DNA of 64,000 nucleotides from Pseudomonas koreensis (GTDB lineage Bacteria; Pseudomonadota; Gammaproteobacteria; Pseudomonadales; Pseudomonadaceae): positions 1,985,501-2,049,500 of the forward strand of contig NZ_JALJWP010000001.1 in NCBI RefSeq assembly GCF_024169245.1, in the 5' to 3' direction. The notes beneath the pieces were generated by a model. That model made no database searches and was not told the DNA's origin. It saw only the letters and a list, made by a program, of their open reading frames with translations. The position numbers and the translations under genes were made by a program. Positions 44,253 through 53,250 of this stretch are shown one piece after another (position 1 is the first letter of the stretch; every line of letters begins with the position of its first letter).

Positions 44253-45401
44253 ATGAGCCAATGTTTCACCGAACTCGCCAGTGATGCCCAGCGCCTCAAT
44301 CACAACATCACGCCCGTCGACGACTGCGCTTGCGGCGAAGAGTTGTTGTATGGCGAGCGGGTGCAGGTGACAGAGGTGCCGGTGCTGACCTGCCAATGCC
44401 TCTGGCGGCGCTATCAGCGCGCCGCCGAAGCAATCGTCGCCCCGAACGGCGTGCTGATTGCCGATCCGGTCGCGCGCAATCGGGCGATCAATGCGGCCTA
44501 TGCCCGGTTGTGGTTGCACGACTCACGTTTTCAATGGGCGGGCCTGGCGGCGTTTGCCTCCAAGCAGGTCGGCTGTGGCTTGCTGCATGCGGCACAGAGT
44601 ATCGAACGCATCCGCGAGGAATACGAAGCGCGGCAGCGGCTGCGAGACAGCCGACGCGAATCCGGATTGCTCACGCCGGAAAAAATGCCGGGGCAGGCCG
44701 AAAACCTGCGTGAATATCAACAGGCTCAGGCGCGTAATCCGCTGTCTGTCGTGGATGCCCGGGTGCCGGGCGAAGAGCTGTCGGTGGCCGAGCAACAGTT
44801 CCGGCATGTATACGAGATGATGGCGATGGGCAATACCACGCTGTTTCTGGATGTTTATCCGTTGCATCAGTTTTATGCGGTGCGGGGATTGGCGGAGCTT
44901 AAGAAATGTCTTCGCGACCGGGAGAAGATTCAAGGGCATGCGAAGTGGCCGGTGCTTTGGCCGGTCGGGCAAGACACCCTCAGGTTCGGGGATGTATATC
45001 CCGAGATAGAGGTGGCCTTTGAAGCAATAGAGGCCGGGAAAATCGCCGAAAGCGTGAAGCATTTGGCGTGGCACGAGCAGCAAAATATTCTCCAGCCGAC
45101 CATTTACGAAAACAGCCACCTGGTTGCGCTTTTGCGCGGCAATCATTTTTCTTATGTCACCAACTTCCCTTCCGGCGTCGCTCAGGCCATCGAGCTGACG
45201 CTGACCAGCCAATGCCAGCGTGTCGATGATGGCCGCACCATTGATTTTGATAGCAGCCCGCTGGCGGATTTGTCCGATATCGACCAGCGAATGAAGTTTG
45301 TGCTGCGGGCGGCGAGTCGTTTTGATCTGTTGCTCAACGACAGCAACAAGGCGTTGTTGGCGCAGTCAATCCGCGAGATTGCGCTCAGGGAGGAGGGCTG
45401 A
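44253..45401 (+). CDS. DUF2515-type protein, putative T6SS-associated effector or accessory
   Basis: 382 residues from the ATG at 44253 (Met-Ser-Gln-Cys-Phe-Thr-Glu). It resembles DUF2515 proteins; the most family-like stretch is Phe-Leu-Asp-Val-Tyr-Pro-Leu-His-Gln-Phe-Tyr in the second half, with His-Glu-Gln-Gln-Asn-Ile-Leu-Gln-Pro-Thr further on. An Arg-rich N-terminal region has Cys-Ala-Cys-Gly and Cys-Gln-Cys pairs. No signal peptide or catalytic site is certain. It is the first of four genes overlapping or nearly overlapping each other and ending with Hcp and an Hcp-linked protein. The context suggests a secreted substrate or its helper, but the activity is unknown. Confidence 0.7.
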   Translation: MSQCFTELASDAQRLNHNITPVDDCACGEELLYGERVQVTEVPVLTCQCLWRRYQRAAEAIVAPNGVLIADPVARNRAINAAYARLWLHDSRFQWAGLAAFASKQVGCGLLHAAQSIERIREEYEARQRLRDSRRESGLLTPEKMPGQAENLREYQQAQARNPLSVVDARVPGEELSVAEQQFRHVYEMMAMGNTTLFLDVYPLHQFYAVRGLAELKKCLRDREKIQGHAKWPVLWPVGQDTLRFGDVYPEIEVAFEAIEAGKIAESVKHLAWHEQQNILQPTIYENSHLVALLRGNHFSYVTNFPSGVAQAIELTLTSQCQRVDDGRTIDFDSSPLADLSDIDQRMKFVLRAASRFDLLLNDSNKALLAQSIREIALREEG

Positions 45402-46123
45402 TGAGCTTGCGCCTTCGGCAAATCAGTCGACGTCGCTGGGTGTGGATGATTGTTTGTGTGGCTGTTGCACTGCCCGCTTTACGGCAACTGATGCAGCCGC
45501 TATGGAGCGATCCGGTCATTACTTTGAGGATCGGCGAAACCTACGAGTACATGGAGGCGCATTCGACCGCTCCGTTCAGTGTGTGGGGTCGCGGTAGCAA
45601 GACTGTTTCCGGTGGCATTCCGAAGACGGATGCGCGTTTGCGCTTCGTTGATCCGCAGTACGGGTTCGAGACGCCGCTGGCTCGGTTTTTCACCGTGACG
45701 TTCGTCAATAATCTGACCGTGAGCATCCGCATGTCTCCGCAAATCGAACCTCTGCTGATCGACGACGCCATGAAGGTTGTTACCGATCTGCAGAGCCAAT
45801 GGTGCGCAAAAGGCTGGAAACCTATGGGTACGCAGGGCGACCCGACAATTACGGACACCCCCGAATGGCGCGCATACGTCAGACAAGGAGTGCTTTCTGG
45901 GCGGTCATTTTGGCAGGCCGGCGACAAATACCAGGCAATGCTGATTCTAGGACGCTTCAGAGATTCCAGACATCTCGATCAGGAGCGCTACCTCATCACT
46001 CTCGCCGTGGCGAAACCCTGGATTCCTTTCGACGAAATCGAAGATCGCCGCCTCGAATCCCATCACTTCCTCCCACCCCTACCCGAAAAAGGAGCCATCC
46101 CATGCCCATCCCCGCCTTCATGA
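45401..46123 (+). CDS. Membrane-anchored protein of unknown function, possible immunity or accessory factor
   Basis: 240 residues; the ATG shares one base with the preceding TGA, and GGAGG lies 5-9 bases upstream. One N-terminal membrane helix (Trp-Val-Trp-Met-Ile-Val-Cys-Val-Ala-Val-Ala-Leu-Pro) follows a basic Arg-rich start, so the rest is probably periplasmic. The body is mixed alpha/beta with Phe-Tyr/Thr-rich strands and no motif I recognise. The last residues are Pro-rich and overlap the hcp start by 22 bases. Its location between a putative effector and hcp fits an immunity protein, but this is inference from position only. Confidence 0.65.
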   Translation: MSLRLRQISRRRWVWMIVCVAVALPALRQLMQPLWSDPVITLRIGETYEYMEAHSTAPFSVWGRGSKTVSGGIPKTDARLRFVDPQYGFETPLARFFTVTFVNNLTVSIRMSPQIEPLLIDDAMKVVTDLQSQWCAKGWKPMGTQGDPTITDTPEWRAYVRQGVLSGRSFWQAGDKYQAMLILGRFRDSRHLDQERYLITLAVAKPWIPFDEIEDRRLESHHFLPPLPEKGAIPCPSPPS

Positions 46124-46608
46124 CCATCCACGGCAGCCGCCAGGGACTGATCACCGCCGGCGCTTTCACTGAAGCCTCGGTGGGCAATACCTACCAGAGC
46201 GGGCGCGAAGACAAGATCATGGTGCAGGCCCTCAGCCATGGCATGTACATCCCCAAGGATCAGGGCGCCGGGCGGCGGATGCACAGGCCATTGATCATCA
46301 CCAAAACCCTCGACAAGGCTTCGCCCTTGCTGAATATGGCGCTGTCCAGCGGAGAGTTGCTGAGCGAATGCCGGGTTGAGTTTTATCGCACTTCGGCCAG
46401 CGGCGTGCAGGAGCACTTCTACACGGTGGAACTGGAGGATGCGTTGGTCGTCGGCAGCGAACTATTGATGCCGCACTGTCTCGACAGTGGCACGTCGCAT
46501 CTTACGCAACTGGAGAAAGTCCACTTCAGCTACCGCCGCATCTATTGGCGCCACGAAATCAGCCGGACGATGGGCTCGGACGAGTGGCAAGGCGAGGGAC
46601 TTCGATGA
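46102..46608 (+). CDS. hcp: Hcp-family type VI secretion tube protein
   Basis: 168 residues from the ATG at 46102, preceded by GGAG at 7-base spacing. Hcp hexamers stack into the inner tube of the T6SS and carry small effectors. Motifs typical of the non-Hcp1 subfamily are visible: Met-Pro-Ile-Pro-Ala-Phe-Met, His-Gly-Met-Tyr-Ile-Pro-Lys-Asp (His-x-x-Tyr-Ile-Pro), His-Arg-Pro-Leu-Ile-Ile-Thr-Lys, Asp-Lys-Ala-Ser-Pro-Leu-Leu, and Glu-Phe-Tyr-Arg near mid-protein. Core T6SS genes are not in the window, so this is an auxiliary hcp dependent on a locus elsewhere. Confidence 0.92.
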   Translation: MPIPAFMTIHGSRQGLITAGAFTEASVGNTYQSGREDKIMVQALSHGMYIPKDQGAGRRMHRPLIITKTLDKASPLLNMALSSGELLSECRVEFYRTSASGVQEHFYTVELEDALVVGSELLMPHCLDSGTSHLTQLEKVHFSYRRIYWRHEISRTMGSDEWQGEGLR

Positions 46609-47081
46609 GGCTGGTCCGTGAATTGAGCCTGACGGGTAACGAGCGCAAGCATGTCTGTCCCGTGGACGAGGCGCTGGAGCAGGTAGCAAATCTTTTGGAC
46701 ATGCGGCAATCGCTCGAAGGGCTGGACCAGCTACGCGCGGGCTTGATGATCAATCTGGACAGCGAAGTTTTGGCGCAGATCCAACAGGGTGAATGGTGCC
46801 TGATCAAAGCCGAAGCCGACTATGGCTACTGGCAGGGCGCCGAAGCGGTGTTCCAACAGGCCGTGCTCGAGCTGATGAACAACCCTCCCGAGCAGCCCAC
46901 CCGCACCGCGCGAATCTTTCGTCTGGTCGACAGTGTGACCGGTGAGCCTTTGCCTGTGCAGGCCTACATCGCCACGATCGATGGAATACCCAATCAGCGT
47001 CGAACCGACGCCCAAGGCATTGCACACCTGTTTACCGACGATCAAGTTCGGCAGCTTTCGCTGCGCATCTTCAACGTCTGA
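46605..47081 (+). CDS. Small Hcp-linked protein with a C-terminal transthyretin-like segment
   Basis: 158 residues; the ATG overlaps the hcp stop (ATGA). Not assigned to a named family. The N-terminal two thirds are helical and acidic. The C-terminal third, Ser-Val-Thr-Gly-Glu-Pro-Leu-Pro-Val-Gln-Ala-Tyr-Ile-Ala followed by Thr-Asp-Ala-Gln-Gly-Ile-Ala, reads like a small transthyretin/carboxypeptidase-regulatory beta-sandwich, a fold seen in PAAR and other T6SS tip extensions. Tight coupling to hcp suggests it is loaded with, or helps load, the tube. Moderate confidence in the fold, low in the role. Confidence 0.65.
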   Translation: MRLVRELSLTGNERKHVCPVDEALEQVANLLDMRQSLEGLDQLRAGLMINLDSEVLAQIQQGEWCLIKAEADYGYWQGAEAVFQQAVLELMNNPPEQPTRTARIFRLVDSVTGEPLPVQAYIATIDGIPNQRRTDAQGIAHLFTDDQVRQLSLRIFNV

Positions 47082-47219
47082 AACCTGCGTCTATCCTTTC
47101 GTTCGCGACACCCTTCGCTTGTTTTGCGCCAGTACCGCGATAGCGGGTGCCCGGCCTTGGCACGTTGTTGTATGGTTGTGGTCGAACCGTTGAACCCAAG
47201 TGATTGAAAGGATATCGCC

Positions 47220-48287
47220 ATGCTGGACTGGAAAAACCGCGCGGGCAGCGCGCCTGAACGTGCCGCCGAGCCCAAGTCGGCCACCCGCAGTTATGTCGGC
47301 GGGCTATTTTTCAGCCGGGCGCTGGCCACAGTGATTGGTCTCTACTTGCTGGTGACCATCGCGCTGGGCTGGTACTGGAGCCAGGAACCGGAGCTGTTTC
47401 CAGTGGCGCAAAATGCCCAGGTCGCTGCCGAGAAAGAAGGCAAGCAAATGGTGGTCGGCTACACCACGGTCGAAACCCTGAAAACCGTCGCCGGCACCTT
47501 GCTCAACAAGCCGGGCGGTTACATTTCCAACGATCGTTTCCCGCCGGGTCTGTGGATGGACAATACGCCGAGCTGGGAATACGGCGTGCTGGTGCAGGTG
47601 CGTGACCTGACCCGTGCCCTGCGCAAGGATTTCGCCCGTTCGCAATCGCAGTCGGCCGAAGACGCCGATCTGGCCAAGGCCGAACCGCGTTTCAACTTCG
47701 ACAACAAGAGCTGGGTACTGCCGTCCAGTGAGTCGGAGTATCAGGAAGGCATCAACTCCCTGAGCCGTTATCAGGCGCGCCTGTCCGATCCGAATCAAAA
47801 AAACGCGCTGTTCTATGCCCGCGCCGACAACCTCAACAACTGGCTGGGCGATGTCGGTACCCGTCTCGGTTCGCTGTCGCAACGCCTGTCGGCCAGTGTT
47901 GGTCGGGTCAAGCTCAACACTGCGCTGAAGACCGAAATCCCGGCGGTCGGCGAAGTACCGCAGGTTGACGAAGAAGTCGTGGAAACCCCATGGATGCAGA
48001 TCGATAACGTGTTCTACGAAGCACGGGGCCAGGCCTGGGCACTGTCGCATCTGCTGCGCGCCATCGAAGTCGATTTCGCCGATGTGCTGGCGAAGAAGAA
48101 TGCCACCGTCAGCGTGCGTCAGATCATCCGCGAACTGGAGGCTTCGCAAGAGCCGGTGTGGAGCCCGATGATTCTCAACGGCAGCGGTTTCGGTGTGTTG
48201 GCCAACCACTCGCTGGTCATGGCCAACTATATTTCCCGGGCCAATGCCGCAGTGATCGATTTGCGCCAACTGCTCAATCAGGGCTGA
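47220..48287 (+). CDS. DUF2333 family inner-membrane protein
   Basis: 355 residues. Conserved proteobacterial protein of unknown function. One membrane helix (about 32-50: Ala-Leu-Ala-Thr-Val-Ile-Gly-Leu-Tyr-Leu-Leu-Val-Thr-Ile-Ala-Leu-Gly) follows a basic cytoplasmic start; the remaining ~300 residues should be periplasmic, and Asn-Lys-Pro-Gly-Gly-Tyr-Ile-Ser-Asn-Asp is the family signature. In P. aeruginosa the corresponding gene (PA4842) lies directly next to the gcbA ortholog, so the Hcp cassette has been inserted here. AAAGGAT lies 10 bases upstream of the ATG. Confidence 0.88.
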   Translation: MLDWKNRAGSAPERAAEPKSATRSYVGGLFFSRALATVIGLYLLVTIALGWYWSQEPELFPVAQNAQVAAEKEGKQMVVGYTTVETLKTVAGTLLNKPGGYISNDRFPPGLWMDNTPSWEYGVLVQVRDLTRALRKDFARSQSQSAEDADLAKAEPRFNFDNKSWVLPSSESEYQEGINSLSRYQARLSDPNQKNALFYARADNLNNWLGDVGTRLGSLSQRLSASVGRVKLNTALKTEIPAVGEVPQVDEEVVETPWMQIDNVFYEARGQAWALSHLLRAIEVDFADVLAKKNATVSVRQIIRELEASQEPVWSPMILNGSGFGVLANHSLVMANYISRANAAVIDLRQLLNQG

Positions 48288-48290
48288 TAC

Positions 48291-48848
48291 GTGAGTCAAT
48301 CAACCAGAGAGGCGGCCCATCGCGCCGCCTCGGACGCCGAACAGATCGCCTGGGTCGACGAACAGGACAACCTGCTCGGCGCCCTGGTGCGTTCCGATTT
48401 GCGTGAACGCGGGCTGATCGGCCGTGGCACCTACATCATGCTGTTCAATTCTGCCGGTGAGCTGTGCGTGCACCGGCGCACGTTGAGCAAGGCGATTTAT
48501 CCCGGTTACTGGGATGTTGCTGCGGGGGGCATGGTTCAGGCTGACGAAAGCTACGCCGAGTCGGCGGCCCGTGAGCTGGAGGAAGAGCTGGGCGTCAGCG
48601 GCGTCGAGCTCACCGCGCACGATCACTTCTACTTCGAAGACACCGGCAACCGTCTGTGGTGCTCGGCGTTTTCCGCTGTATGGGACGGTCCGCTGAAACT
48701 GCAGCCGGAAGAAGTCCTCGAAGCGCGATTCATCCCCGTCGAACAGGTCATGCGGGAAATCAGCGAAAAGCCTTATTGCCCGGACTCTCTGGCCGCGTTG
48801 AAGCGCTATCTCAAGGCGCAGCAAAGCGACGTCGCAAAGAACACATGA
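48291..48848 (+). CDS. NUDIX hydrolase, YfcD-like
   Basis: 185 residues from a GTG three bases after the DUF2333 stop. The Nudix box is complete (Gly-Gly-Met-Val-Gln-Ala-Asp-Glu-x7-Arg-Glu-Leu-Glu-Glu-Glu-Leu-Gly-Val), so the protein should cleave a nucleoside-diphosphate-X substrate with a divalent metal. The preceding Arg-Arg-Thr-Leu-Ser-Lys-Ala-Ile-Tyr-Pro-Gly-Tyr-Trp-Asp resembles isopentenyl-diphosphate-isomerase-like Nudix proteins such as E. coli YfcD. The natural substrate is unknown. Cotranscription with DUF2333 is likely. Confidence 0.93.
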   Translation: MSQSTREAAHRAASDAEQIAWVDEQDNLLGALVRSDLRERGLIGRGTYIMLFNSAGELCVHRRTLSKAIYPGYWDVAAGGMVQADESYAESAARELEEELGVSGVELTAHDHFYFEDTGNRLWCSAFSAVWDGPLKLQPEEVLEARFIPVEQVMREISEKPYCPDSLAALKRYLKAQQSDVAKNT

Positions 48849-48948
48849 ATTGGCGCCGATTGGCACTTAGCAATCGCGATTTTTGCCGTTACACTGCGCG
48901 ACCTTTTCAAGCTGCACCGGATAGTTTGAGGTTGGCCTGCAGATTTAT

Positions 48949-49041
48949 TGTAGGAGCTGCCGAAGGCTGCGATCTTTTGATCTTGCTTTTAAAGATCAGG
49001 ATCAAAAGATCGCAGCCTCGTTGCACTCGTCAGCTCCTACA
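48949..49041. repeat. REPIN (type A)
   Basis: TGTAGGAGCTGCCGAAGGCT...GCGATCTTTTGATC and GATCAAAAGATCGCAGCCTCG...GTCAGCTCCTACA. The right arm has the same variant ending as the copy at 27990. It accounts for the centre of the 315-base gap between the NUDIX and SUI1 genes; the flanks show nothing else recognisable. Confidence 0.9.
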
Positions 49042-49163
49042 GATTCAGTCCAGCGTTCAAAGTTTTCCGATGCAGTAGCGCTGCCCCTGCCTGAGTGGGG
49101 CTTCGCGGTCGCTGACCTTGCCCAAGGTTGCGATCAGTCTTTGTCCTCCCGAGAGGATTGCCG

Positions 49164-49535
49164 GTGGCCAAGAAAGCCGCATCCTTCGCCGCCTTGGGCG
49201 GCCTGGTATTTTCTACCGACGCAGGTCGTCATTGCCCGGAATGCAGCAAGCCGGTGGACGCCTGTATCTGCAAACAAACCGTGATCCCGGCCGGTGACGG
49301 CATTGCCCGCGTGCGTCGCGAAAGCAAAGGGCGTGGCGGCAAGACGGTGACCACCATCACCGGCGTGCCTCTGGCCGAAGACGCGCTCAAGGAGCTGGCG
49401 ACGACGTTGAAAAAACGTTGTGGCACCGGCGGGGCGTTGAAGGACGGCATCATCGAAATCCAGGGCGATCACGTCGAGCTACTCTTGGCAGAGCTGATCA
49501 AGCACGGTTTCAAAGCGAAGAAATCCGGCGGCTAG
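49164..49535 (+). CDS. yciH: SUI1/eIF1-like translation factor YciH
   Basis: 123 residues from the GTG at 49164, preceded by GAGAGGA with 7-base spacing. The SUI1 core is clear: Arg-Arg-Glu-Ser-Lys-Gly-Arg-Gly-Gly-Lys-Thr-Val-Thr-Thr-Ile-Thr-Gly, then Leu-Lys-Lys-Arg-Cys-Gly-Thr-Gly-Gly-Ala-Leu-Lys-Asp-Gly and Ile-Gln-Gly-Asp-His. An N-terminal Cys-Pro-Glu-Cys...Cys-Ile-Cys cluster could bind zinc. In E. coli YciH is thought to check start-codon fidelity or act as a stress translation inhibitor. Synteny with speA matches P. aeruginosa. Confidence 0.93.
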   Translation: MAKKAASFAALGGLVFSTDAGRHCPECSKPVDACICKQTVIPAGDGIARVRRESKGRGGKTVTTITGVPLAEDALKELATTLKKRCGTGGALKDGIIEIQGDHVELLLAELIKHGFKAKKSGG

Positions 49536-49540
49536 CAGCC

Positions 49541-49618
49541 TCTGTGAAACCCTCCGGCGGCTTGATCCGGCTTCGAGTGTTCTCGGATCCGGCGTCGTCG
49601 CCATGGTTTTCACAGAGC
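49541..49618. repeat. Imperfect 78-base palindrome between SUI1 and speA
   Basis: CTCTGTGAAA (49541-49550) and TTTTCACAGAG (49608-49618) are complementary arms. Inside, GATCCGG and CGGATCC-type segments are also inverted. The resulting hairpin would follow the SUI1 stop by 5 bases. It lacks a T tract and the REP consensus, so it is described simply as an inverted repeat. Confidence 0.6.
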
Positions 49619-49755
49619 CTGTTCATGACCGGTTTCTAAACTCCACGCAGTCAGTGCGGTCTACCGCCGCACTGACGAACCGTCATTTTCATTCTTTAGA
49701 CTGCGCCGGCCTGAACGTCAGGCGACGCACTCTGACTTCTTTATAGGGGACTTCG

Positions 49756-51669
49756 ATGTCCGTACGACGCACACGTAAAGACGATGGCAGCCAATGGACA
49801 GTTGCGGACAGCCGCAGCGTTTACGGGATTCGCCATTGGGGGGCCGGGTATTTCGCGATCAATGAAGCCGGTCGCGTCGAAGTACGTCCGAACGGCCCGA
49901 GCAGCTCGCCCATCGACCTGTTCGAGCAAGTCGACCAACTGCGCAAGAGCGGTTTGTCCTTGCCGTTGCTGGTACGTTTCCCCGACATCCTGCAAGACCG
50001 TGTCCGTCAATTGACCGGGGCCTTCGATTCGAACATCGAACGCCTGGAATACCAGAGCAAATACACTGCGCTGTACCCGATCAAGGTCAACCAGCAAGAA
50101 GCGGTGATCGAGAACATCATCGCCACCCAGAACGTCTCCATCGGTCTGGAAGCCGGCTCCAAGCCTGAGCTGCTGGCCGTGCTGGCGCTGGCGCCGAAGG
50201 GCGGCACCATCGTCTGCAACGGTTACAAGGACCGCGAATTCATCCGTCTGGCGCTGATGGGCCAGAAGCTCGGCCACAACGTGTTCATCGTCATCGAGAA
50301 AGAATCCGAAGTCGGCCTGGTGATCGAAGAAGCCGCCTCGCTGAAGGTCAAGCCGCAGGTGGGGCTGCGCGTGCGCCTGTCGTCACTGGCCTCGTCGAAA
50401 TGGGCGGACACCGGTGGCGAGAAATCCAAATTCGGTCTGTCGGCGGCGCAACTGCTGTCGGTGGTCGAGCGCTTCCGTGGCGCCGGTCTGGATCAGGGCA
50501 TTCGCCTGCTGCACTTCCACATGGGTTCGCAGATCGCCAACCTCGCTGACTACCAGCACGGCTTCAAGGAAGCGATCCGTTACTACGGCGAATTGCGCAA
50601 CCTCGGTCTGCCGGTGGATCACATCGACGTCGGCGGCGGCCTCGGTGTCGACTACGACGGTACCCACTCGCGCAACGCCAGTTCGATCAACTACGACATG
50701 GACGATTACGCCGGTGTCGTGGTCGGCATGCTCAAGGAGTTCTGCGATGCGCAGAGCCTGCCGCATCCGCACATTTTCTCCGAAAGCGGCCGTTCGCTGA
50801 CCGCGCACCACGCGATGCTGGTGGTGCAGGTCACCGACGTCGAGAAACACAACGACGAAATCCCGCTGATCGAAAACAAAGAGAGCCTGCCTGAAACCGT
50901 GCAATGGCTGGTGGACCTGCTCGGCCCGACCGACATTGAAATGGTCACCGAAACCTACTGGCGTGCCACTCACTACATGAGTGACGTCGCGGCGCAATAT
51001 GCCGATGGCAAGCTGACCCTGGCGGAAAAGGCCCTGGCGGAACAATGCTATTTCGCCGTATGCCGGCGCCTGCACAACTCGCTGAAAGCCCGCCAGCGTT
51101 CGCACCGCCAGGTGCTCGACGAACTCAACGACAAGCTGGCCGACAAGTACATCTGCAACTTCTCGGTATTCCAGAGCCTGCCGGACACCTGGGCGATCGA
51201 TCAGGTGTTGCCGATCATCCCGCTGCACCGCCTCGACGAAGAGCCGCTGCGCCGCGCGGTGCTGCAGGATCTGACCTGCGACTCCGACGGCAAGATCAAC
51301 CAGTACGTCGACGAGCAGAGCATCGAAACCAGCCTGCCGGTGCACGCGTTGAACGAAGGCGAGGACTACCTGCTGGGCGTGTTCCTGGTCGGCGCCTATC
51401 AGGAAATTCTCGGCGACATGCACAACCTGTTCGGTGACACCGACTCGGTGAACATCTACCAGAACGCCGACGGCAGCGTGTACCACGCCGGTATCGAAAC
51501 CCATGACACCATCGAAGACATGCTGCGTTACGTGCACTTGTCGCCGGAAGAACTGATGACCCACTACCGCGACAAGTGCGCCAGTGCCCGCATCAGTGCC
51601 AGCGAGCGCACGCAGTTCCTCGATGCCTTGCGTCTGGGCCTGACCCGCTCTTCCTATCTGTCTTCCTGA
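49756..51669 (+). CDS. speA: Biosynthetic arginine decarboxylase SpeA
   Basis: 637 residues. SpeA converts arginine to agmatine, the first step of putrescine synthesis by the agmatine route, using PLP in an alanine-racemase-type fold. The PLP lysine is Lys110 in Leu-Tyr-Pro-Ile-Lys-Val-Asn-Gln. Also seen are [17 protein letters not shown] and Glu-Ser-Gly-Arg. The start Met-Ser-Val-Arg-Arg-Thr-Arg-Lys is preceded by AGGGGA. Length fits the bacterial enzyme (about 630-660). Confidence 0.98.
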   Translation: MSVRRTRKDDGSQWTVADSRSVYGIRHWGAGYFAINEAGRVEVRPNGPSSSPIDLFEQVDQLRKSGLSLPLLVRFPDILQDRVRQLTGAFDSNIERLEYQSKYTALYPIKVNQQEAVIENIIATQNVSIGLEAGSKPELLAVLALAPKGGTIVCNGYKDREFIRLALMGQKLGHNVFIVIEKESEVGLVIEEAASLKVKPQVGLRVRLSSLASSKWADTGGEKSKFGLSAAQLLSVVERFRGAGLDQGIRLLHFHMGSQIANLADYQHGFKEAIRYYGELRNLGLPVDHIDVGGGLGVDYDGTHSRNASSINYDMDDYAGVVVGMLKEFCDAQSLPHPHIFSESGRSLTAHHAMLVVQVTDVEKHNDEIPLIENKESLPETVQWLVDLLGPTDIEMVTETYWRATHYMSDVAAQYADGKLTLAEKALAEQCYFAVCRRLHNSLKARQRSHRQVLDELNDKLADKYICNFSVFQSLPDTWAIDQVLPIIPLHRLDEEPLRRAVLQDLTCDSDGKINQYVDEQSIETSLPVHALNEGEDYLLGVFLVGAYQEILGDMHNLFGDTDSVNIYQNADGSVYHAGIETHDTIEDMLRYVHLSPEELMTHYRDKCASARISASERTQFLDALRLGLTRSSYLSS

Positions 51670-51688
51670 GACCTGATAGCGTTCCGCT

Positions 51689-51738
51689 CGGGTTGTCCGA
51701 TTTTTTTTCCGCAAGCTGTGGAAAATTCGGACGACCCG
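51689..51738 (+). terminator. Long hairpin after speA, probable terminator
   Basis: CGGGTTGTCCGA (51689-51700) pairs with TCGGACGACCCG (51727-51738), with one G-U pair, and an internal TTTTCC/GGAAAA pairing extends the stem. A TTTTTT run comes about 15 bases downstream rather than directly, so it may terminate transcription or protect the 3-prime end. The remaining bases to the vgrG gene (51739-51903) show nothing specific. Confidence 0.55.
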
Positions 51739-51903
51739 GTGGGACATCTCCTGATTTTTTCACGAAAACCTTTGCTATCAAAGTCAGCAAACTCATCTGG
51801 TCTGCTTTTCGCGTAGGTCATTTCCTAAGTTGTACTTCGCCTCTCTACTCGGCCATGCCTCTCGGCGAGAATCCCCGGCCGCCCCTCCTGTAGAGATCCG
51901 CCC

Positions 51904-53250
51904 ATGTTCGATCCAGTCAACGAGCCGTCGTTTCGTCTCGATGTAGCGGGCCTGTCCGACCCCTTCGAAGTTCTGGCCTTTACCGGAAGGGAGGCGCTCA
52001 GCGAACCCTTTGTCTTCGAGATCGATGTGGTGATCGACGATCCGCACCTTGATCTCGCCGGTCTGCTGCATCGTTCCGCGTTCCTGTGCTTCGGCCCGCC
52101 CGGGCAGGGTGTGCACGGGCAATTGCACAGCCTTGTCCAGCATGAACACGGCCATGGTCTGCGCTTGAGCCGAGTGCGTCTCGGGCCGAAGCTTGGCTGC
52201 CTCGAATTGCGCGTCAGTCAGCGCATTTTCAGCGGCCGCTCTGTTCCGCAGATCATCGAGCAGGTCCTGCGCGAGCACGGCGTCGTCGGCCTGCAACGAC
52301 GCTTCGACCTGCACCGCGACTACCCGGCCCGTACCTTCTGCACGCAGTATCACGAATCCGATCTGCAACTGCTCCAGCGCCTGTGCGCAGAGGCGCGCAT
52401 TCACTATTACTTCGAGCATCACCGTGACCGGCATTGCCTGGTATTCGGCGACGATCCGACGCGGATGCCCCGTGCAGACGTCGCGCACTATCAGGGCGAG
52501 CATGAGCACCATTGCGTCGCTCCAGCCGTGCGCCAATGGCAGCTGCACGAAGACTCACAGGCCAGCCAGCGCGGACCGAATGCCGAAGGGCACAGCGATT
52601 TGCCAGCGCTGCGCAGCGGTCAGTGGTTGCCGCTGGACGGCCATCCGTTCATCGAGTGCAACCGCCCATGGTTGCTGACCCGCATCGAACACCGTGCCGA
52701 TCAGTCTCTCGAACCGCCCTATGGCAATCGGTTGTTCGCGGCCGCGCGGGTGCCAGTCTGTGCACCCGCCGCTACGCAACCCAAGCAACGCATGCACAGC
52801 CTGCAGCGTGCCTGGGTGGTCTCTGTCGATGAAGCGCAACCTGATTGCTCGCGGCCGGTCGCGGTGCAATTCGACTGGCTCTATCAGGGCGAGGGCGCAG
52901 CGCCGAGCCATTGCTGGCTGCCGCTCGCGCCAACCCTGAGCGATTTGCCTTCGGCGGCGCTGGCCGAAGGCGTGGAGGTCGTGGTGAGTTTTCTTGAAGG
53001 CGATCCTGATCAACCGGTGGTCAGTGGCGTTCTCCAGCCCTCGGTGTTGCCAGAGGATGCGGTCGGGGACGATGCGCCGTCAGCGCTGCCGGAGCTGCTG
53101 GTCAGTGACGGGTTGCAGCAACTGTTGCAGTCGGGTGAGCCGCTGCTGTTGCTGTGCCTGATGCCGGGCGGAGGCAGCTTCAATCATTGCGCCGAGTCCG
53201 TGTGCAGTTGCCGGCTGCTCACCGCGCTCGATCAGAGCAGCGCACGATGA
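51904..53250 (+). CDS. vgrG: Short VgrG-like T6SS spike protein
   Basis: 448 residues, where VgrG proteins are usually 600 or more. Seen: N-terminal gp27-like part (Phe-Arg-Leu-Asp-Val-Ala-Gly-Leu through Phe-Cys-Thr-Gln-Tyr-His-Glu-Ser-Asp-Leu-Gln-Leu-Leu-Gln-Arg-Leu, about 1-290) and gp5-type OB fold (Arg-Pro-Val-Ala-Val-Gln-Phe-Asp-Trp to Val-Val-Ser-Phe-Leu-Glu-Gly-Asp-Pro-Asp-Gln-Pro-Val-Val-Ser-Gly, about 305-395). After this the protein ends within ~55 residues in a Cys-containing tail (Phe-Asn-His-Cys-Ala-Glu-Ser-Val-Cys-Ser-Cys), so the long beta-needle is missing. The frame is intact, so this is either a minimal VgrG or an old truncation. Its TGA overlaps the DUF4123 ATG. Confidence 0.88.
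   Translation: MFDPVNEPSFRLDVAGLSDPFEVLAFTGREALSEPFVFEIDVVIDDPHLDLAGLLHRSAFLCFGPPGQGVHGQLHSLVQHEHGHGLRLSRVRLGPKLGCLELRVSQRIFSGRSVPQIIEQVLREHGVVGLQRRFDLHRDYPARTFCTQYHESDLQLLQRLCAEARIHYYFEHHRDRHCLVFGDDPTRMPRADVAHYQGEHEHHCVAPAVRQWQLHEDSQASQRGPNAEGHSDLPALRSGQWLPLDGHPFIECNRPWLLTRIEHRADQSLEPPYGNRLFAAARVPVCAPAATQPKQRMHSLQRAWVVSVDEAQPDCSRPVAVQFDWLYQGEGAAPSHCWLPLAPTLSDLPSAALAEGVEVVVSFLEGDPDQPVVSGVLQPSVLPEDAVGDDAPSALPELLVSDGLQQLLQSGEPLLLLCLMPGGGSFNHCAESVCSCRLLTALDQSSAR

Noticed and set aside
45799..46101. Longer start for hcp
   Set aside because: The in-frame upstream sequence overlaps the preceding gene and is not Hcp-like; GGAG is correctly placed for the ATG at 46102.
51904..53250. VgrG gene as a frameshifted pseudogene
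   Set aside because: No VgrG needle-like sequence was seen in other frames downstream; the frame is open and directly coupled to the DUF4123 gene.
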